From: DATMER01 sp035556715
GTDB taxonomy: Bacteria > Acidobacteriota > Thermoanaerobaculia > Multivoradales > UBA5704
Assembly (NCBI GenBank): GCA_035556715.1
Contig: DATMER010000091.1
Location: 16,658 to 80,657 of the forward strand
DNA length: 64,000 nucleotides
Direction of reading: 5' to 3'
In this document: positions 1 to 7,036 of the stretch, in pieces
Layout: every line of letters starts with the position of its first letter
How positions within the stretch are numbered: position 1 is the stretch's first letter
Notes under the pieces: generated by a model
The model's database searches: none
What the model saw: only the letters and a program-made list of their open reading frames with translations
What the model was told of the DNA's origin: nothing
Translations under genes and position numbers: made by a program

Positions 1-2
1 CC

Positions 3-584
3 CAGATCGCCGGCCACCCCTGCGTGGTAGGCAAGTCCATGCTCTTCCGCCGCCGAGACCTGGAAGCCCTGGGCGGCTGGAGCGCGGTCCGCGACGTCCT
101 GGCCGAGGACTACGTGCTCGGGCAGGCGTTCCACCGGGCCGGCTGGCGGGTGGCCCTGTCCACCCATGTCCTGCCGGTGGTCGGCGAGGACAGGCCGGTC
201 TCCGCCTTCCTCGAGCGCCACCTGCGCTGGGCGCAGATGCGACGCCGGCTCTCTCCGGCCTTCTTCGGCGAGCCGCTGCTCAACCCGGTCCCCTGGCTGC
301 TCCTGGCAGCCGCCACTGGACCCATCCTCCCGGCTCTTCTGGGGATCGCCCTCAAGGTTCTGACGGACGCGGCCCTGGTCCATCGCCTGCGGGGTGGCGC
401 CATGCCCGTGAAGTCGCTGCTCTGGATCCCGGTCAAGGACGTGCTCGTCGCCGGCCTCTGGATCGCCGGCGCCTTCCGCCAGACGATCTGCTGGCGCGGG
501 AACCACCTGCGGGTCGGTCCCGGCAGCGTGCTCTCCCCTCTCCCAACGGAGCTGCCGGCGGAGCCCCTGCGGAGGGCGGCGTGA
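3..584 (+). CDS. Glycosyltransferase family 2, ceramide glucosyltransferase-like (5' truncated by window edge)
   Basis: The reading frame is open from the first bases, so only the C-terminal part (about 193 residues) is present. Visible features are the GKSMLFRR segment, the acidic EDY motif (ADVLAEDY-like, here DVLAEDY) and an RHLRW motif that corresponds to the QxxRW signature of processive GT2 enzymes of the glucosylceramide synthase/HpnI type. Hydrophobic segments near the C-terminus suggest membrane anchoring. It overlaps the following PAP2 gene by four bases (GTGA), implying translational coupling, and the next-but-one gene is also a glycosyltransferase, so the cluster probably makes or remodels a membrane glycolipid. 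The sugar and acceptor cannot be read from the sequence. Confidence 0.75.
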   Translation, partial: QIAGHPCVVGKSMLFRRRDLEALGGWSAVRDVLAEDYVLGQAFHRAGWRVALSTHVLPVVGEDRPVSAFLERHLRWAQMRRRLSPAFFGEPLLNPVPWLLLAAATGPILPALLGIALKVLTDAALVHRLRGGAMPVKSLLWIPVKDVLVAGLWIAGAFRQTICWRGNHLRVGPGSVLSPLPTELPAEPLRRAA

Positions 585-1165
585 TCCCCCTGCGGGCCAC
601 CCTGGAGGAGACGGTCTGGAAGCGGGTCGTCTCCGTGGACCAGGCGCTGCTCCTGGGAGTGCGGCGCTGGGAGTCGGCCCTGCTGACCCGCCTGATGAAG
701 ACCCTCACCCACCTGGGCGACACCTCGACCTGGGTGATGGTGGGGCTGGCCCTCGGGCTCTCCGGCGGCCGGGGCCCGCGCTATGCCGGGCTCCTGGGGC
801 TCGGAGCCGCGATTGCGGTCCTCGGCTCCCAGGTCCTCAAGCGGCTGTGCTGCCGCGCCCGGCCGAGCTGCGGCATCGGCGGGTTCGCCGCCCTGGCCGA
901 GAACCCGGACGCCTTCTCCTTCCCCTCGGGCCACACCGCGGCGGCCTTCGGCATCGCCGTGGCCCTGGCCGGAGAGGGGATGGGCCTCGGAGCGCTGACC
1001 CTGGCGCTCGCCTCGGGCATCGCGGTCTCCCGGGTCTACCTGGGGGCCCACTATCCTCTGGACGTGGCCGCGGGCACGCTGGTGGGGACCCTGGCCGGGC
1101 TCACGGCCCGGATGATCGTCGACAGCGCCCCTCTCCTCGGATACGCTCCTTTCCTTGCCGCCTGA
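581..1165 (+). CDS. PAP2-family membrane phosphatase
   Basis: A 194-residue membrane protein with the three phosphatidic-acid-phosphatase signature motifs in order: K87 to P95 (K-R-x5-RP type), PSGH at 115-118, and SR-x5-H-x3-D at 150-161 (SRVYLGAHYPLD). These residues form the vanadium-haloperoxidase-like active site that dephosphorylates lipid phosphates. Four to five hydrophobic segments surround them. The GTG start overlaps the stop of the upstream glycosyltransferase, and the downstream glycosyltransferase starts inside this gene, so the three are one operon. A role in removing a phosphate from a lipid intermediate of glycolipid synthesis is likely but inferred from context. Confidence 0.88.
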   Translation: MIPLRATLEETVWKRVVSVDQALLLGVRRWESALLTRLMKTLTHLGDTSTWVMVGLALGLSGGRGPRYAGLLGLGAAIAVLGSQVLKRLCCRARPSCGIGGFAALAENPDAFSFPSGHTAAAFGIAVALAGEGMGLGALTLALASGIAVSRVYLGAHYPLDVAAGTLVGTLAGLTARMIVDSAPLLGYAPFLAA

Positions 1166-2435
1166 GGACTGCCCCGTCGTAGCCTCGGTGGAGATGGGCT
1201 ACGGCCATCTCCGCGCCGCCAAGGCCCTCGCCGACCATCTCGGCACCGGGGTGGCCCACGTCGACCGTCCGCCCATGGCGGAGGCCGACGAGCAGCGCCT
1301 GTGGCGGGCCTCCCGCCGGTTCTACGAGATCACCTCCCGGGCCTCTCAGCTTCCGGTGGTCGGAGCGCCGATGCGCTCGCTCCTGGACTCCCTGACCTCG
1401 ATCCCACACCTCTACCCCTATCGCGACCTCTCGGCGCCCACCCTCCAGGCGAGATCGCTGGACCGCCTCATCCGCAAGGGGCTGGGCCGCGGGCTGATCA
1501 ACCATCTCCGGTCCACGGGCGCGCCGCTCCTGACCACCTTCTTCGCGCCGGCCCTCGCCGCCGACCACCAGGGTTGCGAGCGGGTCTACTGCGTGGTCAC
1601 GGATGTCGACATCAACCGGGCCTGGGTGCCGCTGCGGCCGGAGCGGAGCCGGATCGTCTACCTGGCTCCGAGCCGCCGGGCGGTCCAGCGCCTGCGAGCC
1701 TACGGCGTGGCCCGGGACCACATCGAGATGACCGGCTTCCCCCTGCCGCACGACCTCCTCGGCGGCCGGGACCTGACCGCGGCGCGGCGCAACCTCGCCG
1801 CGCGCCTGGTCCGGCTCGACCCCAAGCGGGCATTCCGCTCCCAGGCCCACGACGAGATCCGCGCCTTTCTTGGAGTCGATCTGCCCGCGGACCAGGAAGG
1901 CGTGCCGCCGCTCGCAACTTTCTCCGTTGGGGGCGCCGGCGCCCAGGCGGAGCTGGCCCGGCGGCTCCTGGCCAGCCTCCGTTCGACGATCGAGGAGGGC
2001 CGCCTGCGCCTCTGCCTGGCCGCGGGGGTGCGCCAGGAGGTGGCCGGCCGCTTCGCCGGCTGGATCCGGGAGAACGGTCTGGAGGGCCATCCGGGCGTGA
2101 CCGTCCTCTGCGAGCGGGACTTCGGGGCGTACTACGCCGCCTTCAACCGGCTCCTGGCCGGGAGCGACGTCCTCTGGACCAAGCCGAGCGAGATGACCTT
2201 CTACGCCGCCCTGGGCCTCCCCCTGGTCCTGTCGCCGCCGGTGGGCGTGCACGAGGGGTACAACCGGCGCTGGGCAATCGAGAACGGCGCGGGCCTGAAG
2301 CAGCGCCACCCCGGTTACGCCGGCTACTGGCTCCGGGAGTGGCTCGCCGAGGGGACCCTCGCCGCCGCGGCCTGGTCCGGGTTCCTGCGGCTGCCCAAGT
2401 TCGGGCTGTACCACATCCTGGAACGGGTAACGTAA
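1155..2435 (+). CDS. GT28/MGDG-synthase-like glycosyltransferase
   Basis: A 426-residue GT-B fold protein. The N-terminus has the GYGHLRAA motif (15-22) typical of MurG/MGDG-synthase N-domains. The C-terminal half has a glycine-rich FSVGGAGAQ loop and a TKPSEMTFYAALGLPLVLSP segment with GVHEGYN, corresponding to the nucleotide-sugar binding region. The start is TTG at 1155, overlapping the PAP2 stop by 11 bases; a later start would remove the GYGH region. Together with the truncated GT2 and PAP2 genes it forms a probable glycolipid operon. Donor and acceptor are unknown. It ends just before a hairpin shared with the convergent porin gene. Confidence 0.72.
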   Translation: MPPEDCPVVASVEMGYGHLRAAKALADHLGTGVAHVDRPPMAEADEQRLWRASRRFYEITSRASQLPVVGAPMRSLLDSLTSIPHLYPYRDLSAPTLQARSLDRLIRKGLGRGLINHLRSTGAPLLTTFFAPALAADHQGCERVYCVVTDVDINRAWVPLRPERSRIVYLAPSRRAVQRLRAYGVARDHIEMTGFPLPHDLLGGRDLTAARRNLAARLVRLDPKRAFRSQAHDEIRAFLGVDLPADQEGVPPLATFSVGGAGAQAELARRLLASLRSTIEEGRLRLCLAAGVRQEVAGRFAGWIRENGLEGHPGVTVLCERDFGAYYAAFNRLLAGSDVLWTKPSEMTFYAALGLPLVLSPPVGVHEGYNRRWAIENGAGLKQRHPGYAGYWLREWLAEGTLAAAAWSGFLRLPKFGLYHILERVT

Positions 2436-2463
2436 AAAAGGGGAGCCGCGCCGCGCGGCTCCC
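2432..2463 (-). terminator. Rho-independent terminator of the porin gene
   Basis: A perfect 10-bp inverted repeat (GGGAGCCGCG, 2441-2450, and its complement, 2454-2463, loop CCG) is followed on the minus strand by CTTTTTT. It lies 15 bases after the porin stop codon and just after the convergent glycosyltransferase stop. The T-run is on the porin side, but the stem may act in both directions. Confidence 0.85.
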
Positions 2464-2478
2464 GTCCAGAGGGCTGGC

Positions 2479-3816
2479 TCAGAAGATGATCTGGTACTGG
2501 AGGCGGAACTCGTCGTTGGTGACGTCGGTCGCCACGTTCTCGAGTTGGCGGTAGTCGGCCTGGATCTTGTGGGCGTGCTTGTTGAAGAACCAGCCGAGGG
2601 CGATGCCGCGCTCCTGCTGCTCGTCGTCGTCGCGGTCGTTGTTGGGATCGATCTCGGCCAGGCGAGCGGCGAGCTCGAGCTTCTGCGGGATGACGAAGTA
2701 GCCGGCTTGGGCCACGAAGCCGCCGTCGTCGAAGTCGGCCAGCACGTCGCGGTCGTTGGTCGAGTCGTGGTACGCGGCGAAGACCGAGAAGCCCTTGAAC
2801 TTGAAGACCACGTCGCCACCTACGATCTCCTTGTCCACGTTGTGCGCCGGCGTGGTGCCCGCGACCGCCACCGGGCGCTCGTTGGACTCGTACTCGGCGG
2901 CGATGGCGAACAGCGGCCGGTCGGTGGACTCGAAGTCGCCCTCGGAGTACTTGACGTCGCCGAAGGGCTGGAAGGTCAGGCGGGCGTTGAGCTGGTATTC
3001 GTCGTTGTCGTTGCGCGAGACCGTCCGGCCGTTGCCATTGAAGATGCCGACGCGCCAGTCGAGCTTGCCGGCGGCCGGGGTGCCCCAGACTTGAACGCCG
3101 ATGTCACGGCCGCGGGCGAAACGGTTGGTCACCAGGGCGCGGTCCACGAACTGCTGGTTGCCCGAGGAGGTCAGCTCCTGGCGGCCGAACGGGACCTTGT
3201 ACTGGCCGGCCTTGAGCTGGAACGTCTTCTTGCCCTTGGTGAAGTCGTAGTTGACGTTCGCATCCTCGAGCGGGTTGGCGGTGTCGGGCCAGTTGAGCTG
3301 CAGCTCGTAGGTGAGGTCCTTGGTGTAGACCCAGCCCTCGAACTTGGTCTTGGCCCGGCGGATGCGGAAGGAGCCGACGTCGTCGCCCTGGTCCGGCAGC
3401 TCCTGGGTGAAGCGGAACTGCACGCGGTTGGAGATGTCCAGCCTCCCCGACTTCGTCTCAATGGAGGTCTTGCCGTCCTTCCAGCCTACTGTGAAGCCCG
3501 GGGCCACCGGCTTCGGGGTGGGACGGTCGTATCCCTCCAGGTTGTGCTTGAAGAAGTAGAGGTCCAGGGCCGTCTCGTTCTCGGCCACCAGCGTCTCGCC
3601 GTTGGCGCCGGCGCCCGTCAGGGTGACGGCCGTGCCAAGCTCGCCCGACTGCTCCCAGGACTTGTAACGCTCCGGAGTATTGAAGATATAGATCCGGCCG
3701 TCCTTCTCGACCTCCTTGTAATACAGGCCCACCACCTGCGCCGAGGCCATGGGGGCGGCCACCAGCGCGATGACAAGCGCCAGCAGACCGGCCGCAAAGC
3801 GAGTTGATCTGGGCAT
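2479..3816 (-). CDS. Phosphate-selective porin (OprO/OprP-type)
   Basis: A 445-residue outer-membrane porin. The chosen ATG at 3816 has a good ribosome site (AAGGAGAG nine bases upstream) and begins a clear signal peptide ending at ASA-Q; an ATG 20 codons upstream lacks these features. The mature part matches porin O/P proteins: RVQFRFTQ, SFRIRRAKTKFEGWVY, GQYKVPFGRQE, RGRDIGVQVWG and a terminal aromatic (QIIF) as expected for a beta barrel. A 7-4-7 Pho box sits about 110 bases upstream, and the pst transporter lies 2 kb away. The likely role is uptake of phosphate or polyphosphate across the outer membrane. Substrate preference is inferred from family and regulation. Confidence 0.85.
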   Translation of the reverse strand: MPRSTRFAAGLLALVIALVAAPMASAQVVGLYYKEVEKDGRIYIFNTPERYKSWEQSGELGTAVTLTGAGANGETLVAENETALDLYFFKHNLEGYDRPTPKPVAPGFTVGWKDGKTSIETKSGRLDISNRVQFRFTQELPDQGDDVGSFRIRRAKTKFEGWVYTKDLTYELQLNWPDTANPLEDANVNYDFTKGKKTFQLKAGQYKVPFGRQELTSSGNQQFVDRALVTNRFARGRDIGVQVWGTPAAGKLDWRVGIFNGNGRTVSRNDNDEYQLNARLTFQPFGDVKYSEGDFESTDRPLFAIAAEYESNERPVAVAGTTPAHNVDKEIVGGDVVFKFKGFSVFAAYHDSTNDRDVLADFDDGGFVAQAGYFVIPQKLELAARLAEIDPNNDRDDDEQQERGIALGWFFNKHAHKIQADYRQLENVATDVTNDEFRLQYQIIF

Positions 3817-3926
3817 TCCTTGGCTCTCCTTTTCCTTACGGGATATCACTCGTTCAAGGGGAATTTCTCGTTGCAAGCTTCGGTAGAGAGCCTACTGTCC
3901 GGCCCGTGCGTCTCTGCAACGGATCG

Positions 3927-3944
3927 GTGACAGGCCTGCGACAG
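3927..3944 (-). promoter_or_regulatory. Pho box (PhoB-type site) upstream of the porin gene
   Basis: Read on the minus strand the site is CTGTCGC-N4-CTGTCAC, a direct repeat of 7-bp half sites at an 11-bp period, the classical PhoB half-box arrangement. It lies 110 bp upstream of the porin start. A second site of the same design precedes pstS, which makes chance unlikely. Confidence 0.65.
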
Positions 3945-3987
3945 TCGGCGGAGCCCTGCTAGACTGGCCTCAATTCGGGAGGACTAA

Positions 3988-4440
3988 ATGGGCCTCGATC
4001 GTGAGACGCAGCACCGGCGCCAGAAGGAGATCCTGAACATCCTCGATGGTCCCGACCCGGTCGAGACGCAGATCGAGGTCATGCACCGGCTCCGGGAGCG
4101 GGGATTCGACGTGACCCAGTCGAGCATCAGCCGCGACTTCAGGGATTTGGGGATCGCGCGGGCGAACGGTCGCTACGTCGTCCCGAGCGGAGCGCGGAAT
4201 GACGAGCCGCTCAAGAAGGTGGAGGGCTTCATCCGCAAGGGAGTCCCTTCAGGACCCTACCTGGCGATCCTCCACTGCTATTCCGGAACGGGAAGGGCGG
4301 TGGCCACGGCCCTGAAAGCCTCCGAGTGGGACGAGATCACCGGCGTCATGGCCGACGACGACACGGTGTTCATTGCCACCGCCAACAACTTCGACCAGAA
4401 GCTCGTGCTCGGCAAGCTCCGGAGAATCCTCGAAAAGTAG
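3988..4440 (+). CDS. argR: Arginine repressor family regulator
   Basis: A 150-residue ArgR-like protein. Residues about 10-65 form the winged helix, with SSISRDFRDLGIAR corresponding to the ArgR recognition helix (T-x-SRDLRELG). The C-terminal half has GTGRAVATALKASEW and ITGVMADDDTVFIA, equivalent to the oligomerisation/arginine-binding domain, where the usual GDDT is DDDT. A ribosome site (GGGAGGA) precedes ATG 3988. The family senses L-arginine and controls arginine biosynthesis or catabolism; no arginine genes are adjacent, although carA lies 51 kb away in the same window. It is followed by a strong palindrome. Confidence 0.82.
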   Translation: MGLDRETQHRRQKEILNILDGPDPVETQIEVMHRLRERGFDVTQSSISRDFRDLGIARANGRYVVPSGARNDEPLKKVEGFIRKGVPSGPYLAILHCYSGTGRAVATALKASEWDEITGVMADDDTVFIATANNFDQKLVLGKLRRILEK

Positions 4441-4447
4441 TCTCATC

Positions 4448-4488
4448 TTCCCTGGGAGCGCCGGCGTCCCGCCGGCGCTCCCAGGGAA
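4448..4488. repeat. Perfect 19-bp palindrome (terminator-like or REP-like)
   Basis: Two perfect 19-base arms (TTCCCTGGGAGCGCCGGCG and its complement) surround a TCC loop, 8 bases after the argR stop. There is no T-run, so it may be a REP-like repeat rather than a classic terminator. The core GGAGCGCCGGCGTC-GCCGGC recurs inside the MITE at 17.2-17.5 kb. Confidence 0.7.
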
Positions 4489-4506
4489 AGCTAGAGGAAC
4501 CAGGCT

Positions 4507-4863
4507 TTGAAGGTGAGCGTGATGCGGATCTTCGACGTCAGCAACCGGGACATCGAGAAGAGGCTCGGCCTGGGCTACGGCTACCTGAGCCGGCTGTTCT
4601 CGGGCAGCATCGAGCTGAAGGTGGAGCACATCCTCCAGATCCTGGAAGTCCTCGGCCTGTCTCCGGCGGAGTTCTTCCAGTTGGCCTATCCCCGCCGGCC
4701 CTCCCCGCCCAGCGAAGCCGCCGCCCGCATGAGGACCATCCTCGACGGCTTCGGCCCCATCCCCGTCGAGCAGCGCCCGCCCTCCGGAGAGACGACCCCG
4801 GAGGAGTTGGAGAAGATGGTGTCAAGGGTGCTGCAAAAGCTGCTCAAGGATGCCAAGACCTGA
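4507..4863 (+). CDS. Small XRE-type helix-turn-helix protein
   Basis: A 118-residue protein. The first ~60 residues form an XRE-like helix-turn-helix (SNRDIEKRLGLGYGYLSRLFSG then IELKVEHILQILEVLGLSPAEFF); the rest is a proline-rich linker and a short charged C-terminal helix. The start is TTG at 4507 with AGAGGA upstream; ATG at 4522 is an alternative that keeps the domain. It lies between argR and the arsR-arsC fusion, all on the same strand but separated by a palindrome and a promoter. Target genes are unknown. Confidence 0.7.
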   Translation: MKVSVMRIFDVSNRDIEKRLGLGYGYLSRLFSGSIELKVEHILQILEVLGLSPAEFFQLAYPRRPSPPSEAAARMRTILDGFGPIPVEQRPPSGETTPEELEKMVSRVLQKLLKDAKT

Positions 4864-4917
4864 CGCCGAGGGCACCGGAAGCGTCGGCGCATTGCTCAGC
4901 ACCTTGCAATCCGACTT

Positions 4918-4937
4918 GCATCAATCTATATTGATGC
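4918..4937. promoter_or_regulatory. Palindromic operator of the ArsR-ArsC fusion gene
   Basis: The sequence GCATCAA-TCTATA-TTGATGC is a perfect inverted repeat with a 6-bp spacer ending three bases before the ATG. It matches the ATCAA-N6-TTGAT form used by ArsR/SmtB repressors, so the fusion protein probably represses its own gene until arsenite (or another inducer) binds. Confidence 0.65.
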
Positions 4938-4940
4938 GCC

Positions 4941-5702
4941 ATGGACACAACCGCAGGATTCCCCCCGTTCCTCAAGATCCTCGCCCATGAGCAGCGTTGG
5001 AAGCTGCTGGAGGCTCTCGCTTTCAGCGACCGGCGAGTTCAGGAACTGGTCGGCACCGTTCAGCAGCCGCAGAACCTCGTCTCGTACCACCTCCGGAAGC
5101 TGCGGGAGCATGCCCTCGTCAGGGAGCGGCGCAGTGCTGCCGATGCGCGGGACGTCTACTACAGCCTGGACCTCGACAGGCTCAAGGGGATGCTGATGAG
5201 CACGGGCGAAGCCATTCATCCGGGGCTCAGCGAGCAGCCGGGCACTCACGAGGACGTTCCGCTCGCCGAGGCTGGGAAGCGGGCCCGGGTGCTTTTCCTG
5301 TGCACCCACAACAGCGCGCGATCCCAGATGGCGGAGGGCATCCTGCGCAACCTGGCGGGTGACAAGGTCGACGCGTTCAGCGCGGGCACCGAGGTAACCC
5401 GTGTGCATCCACTGGCTATCAAGACCATGGCGGCCCGGAGCATCGACATCAGCGGCCAGCGTTCCAAGCACCTGGATGAATTCCTGGACCAGCAGTTTGA
5501 CTACGTGATTACGGTCTGTGACAGGGCAGGCGAGACCTGTCCCGTCTTTCCCGGTTCACCGGAGCGCATCCACTGGAGCATCCCTGATCCCTCCAGCGTC
5601 GGGGGAGAGGACAGCGAACGGGAGGCGGCTTTTCAGAGAGCTGCCGACGACCTGCTGACCCGAATTCGCTATCTGCTCGCCTTTCTTCGTCGCCGGGGTT
5701 GA
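4941..5702 (+). CDS. ArsR repressor fused to low-molecular-weight arsenate reductase (ArsR-ArsC)
   Basis: A 253-residue two-domain protein. Residues 1-90 are an ArsR-type winged helix (FLKILAHEQRWKLLEALAF, PQNLVSYHLRKLREH, YYSLD). Residues 115-250 are a thioredoxin-coupled LMW-phosphatase-like arsenate reductase: the P-loop CTHNSARS (C-x5-R), the resolving Cys pair in VCDRAGETCPVFPG, and the acid loop WSIPDPSS. It would reduce arsenate to arsenite and sense the product. No arsB/acr3 exporter is next to it. It sits directly upstream of the Pho-controlled pst operon, which is the natural entry route of arsenate. An ArsR-type operator overlaps its start region. Confidence 0.85.
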   Translation: MDTTAGFPPFLKILAHEQRWKLLEALAFSDRRVQELVGTVQQPQNLVSYHLRKLREHALVRERRSAADARDVYYSLDLDRLKGMLMSTGEAIHPGLSEQPGTHEDVPLAEAGKRARVLFLCTHNSARSQMAEGILRNLAGDKVDAFSAGTEVTRVHPLAIKTMAARSIDISGQRSKHLDEFLDQQFDYVITVCDRAGETCPVFPGSPERIHWSIPDPSSVGGEDSEREAAFQRAADDLLTRIRYLLAFLRRRG

Positions 5703-5823
5703 AGCTGTCAGGTGGGGATACCTCCGAAGGGTTTGCCTCGGACCCGCGAAAGGAGGCCGCCGTGGCCCTGACTGGCCTTTGTACCACTGCCAGCGTTTTG
5801 CTCTTCCGGTGTCCGACCGGCCA

Positions 5824-5841
5824 TTGTCACGCCGCTGTCAC
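5824..5841 (+). promoter_or_regulatory. Pho box upstream of pstS
   Basis: TTGTCAC-GCCG-CTGTCAC is a direct repeat of 7-bp half sites with an 11-bp period, about 100 bp before the pstS start. It is the same design as the site before the porin gene. PhoB itself is not encoded in the window. Confidence 0.72.
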
Positions 5842-5944
5842 ACAGCGGTAGGTCCGCTGCCAAACCCCTCTGCGATCCTCTCTCCGACGGCCGCCTCCGG
5901 CCACGGACCTGATGTCCACCCAACCCGAAAGAGGAGAGAACAAA

Positions 5945-6925
5945 ATGAAGCACAACCTGAAGGTGGCTCCCCTGGCCCTCGCGCTGGCGCTGGCGCTGGC
6001 GGCGAGCTCACTGTCCGCGCAGGCGGTCAAGGTCGATGCTGGCATCCCAGGCTACAGCAAGACGAGCGGCGTTTCCGGCAACGTGAGCTCAATCGGCTCC
6101 GACACGCTCAACAACCTGATGACCCTGTGGGCCGAGGGCTTCCGCAGGCAGTACCCGAACATCCGTGTCCAGATCGAGGGCAAGGGCTCCTCCACGGCGC
6201 CCCCGGCCATGATCCAGGGCACTGCCCAGTTCGGCCCCATGAGCCGCCCGATGAAGGCTGACGAGATCGACGGCTTCGAAAAGAAGTACGGCTACAAGCC
6301 GACGGCGATCCGCGTCGCGGTCGACGGCCTCGCGGTCTACGTGAACAAGGACAACCCGCTTCAGCAGCTCACCGTTCAGGAAGTCGACGCGATCTTCTCC
6401 AAGGGCCGCGCCTGCGGCGGCAAACCGATCGCCAACTGGGGCCAGGCCGGCCTCCAGGACGGCGCCTGGGCAGGCAAGCCGCTCAGCCTCTACGGCCGCA
6501 ACTCCGCCTCCGGCACCTACGGCTTCTTCAAGGAGAACGCGCTCTGCAAGGGCGACTACAAGGACACGGTCAAGGAGCAGCCCGGCTCCGCCTCCGTGGT
6601 CCAGGGCGTGACCGAGGACAAATTCGCCATCGGCTACTCCGGCATCGGCTACCGCACCTCGGGCGTCAAGCCGCTCAAGCTCGCCGCCAAGAAGGGCGGC
6701 CAGTACTACGGCACGGATCCCGCCGACGTCTACTCGGGCAACTACCCGCTGGCCCGCTACCTCTACGTCTATGTCAACAAGGCGCCCAACAAGCCGCTCG
6801 ATCCTCTGGTCCGCGAGTTCCTGAAGTTCGCCCTCTCCAAGGAAGGCCAGGAGATCGTGGTCAAGGACGGCTACCTGCCCATCCCGGCGAAGGTGTTCCA
6901 GGAAGAGCTGGCCAAGATCCAGTGA
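5945..6925 (+). CDS. pstS: Phosphate ABC transporter substrate-binding protein PstS
   Basis: A 326-residue periplasmic phosphate-binding protein. ATG 5945 has GAGGAG upstream and starts a signal peptide ending SAQA; an in-frame ATG at 5912 lacks these. Phosphate-binding loops typical of the family are visible: GSDTLNN, GKGSSTAPPAM, and GRNSASGTYGFF. It is the first gene of pstSCAB, is preceded by a Pho box, and is followed by a strong terminator-like hairpin that would make it more abundant than the membrane components. It feeds inorganic phosphate to PstCAB. Confidence 0.95.
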   Translation: MKHNLKVAPLALALALALAASSLSAQAVKVDAGIPGYSKTSGVSGNVSSIGSDTLNNLMTLWAEGFRRQYPNIRVQIEGKGSSTAPPAMIQGTAQFGPMSRPMKADEIDGFEKKYGYKPTAIRVAVDGLAVYVNKDNPLQQLTVQEVDAIFSKGRACGGKPIANWGQAGLQDGAWAGKPLSLYGRNSASGTYGFFKENALCKGDYKDTVKEQPGSASVVQGVTEDKFAIGYSGIGYRTSGVKPLKLAAKKGGQYYGTDPADVYSGNYPLARYLYVYVNKAPNKPLDPLVREFLKFALSKEGQEIVVKDGYLPIPAKVFQEELAKIQ

Positions 6926-6940
6926 TCGACGCGCTTCGGA

Positions 6941-6974
6941 CGGCCCGGCGGCACAGCGCTCGCCGGGCCGTTTT
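6941..6974 (+). terminator. Attenuator/terminator between pstS and pstC
   Basis: A 10-bp perfect inverted repeat (CGGCCCGGCG, 6941-6950, and its complement, 6961-6970) is followed by TTTT. Its place directly after pstS suggests partial termination, so that the binding protein exceeds the permease subunits. Confidence 0.8.
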
Positions 6975-7036
6975 GCGCCAGTCCTGTTTGGTAAGCTGAG
7001 CATCCAGCGCACGGCCGAACCCGGAGCGAACGCCCC

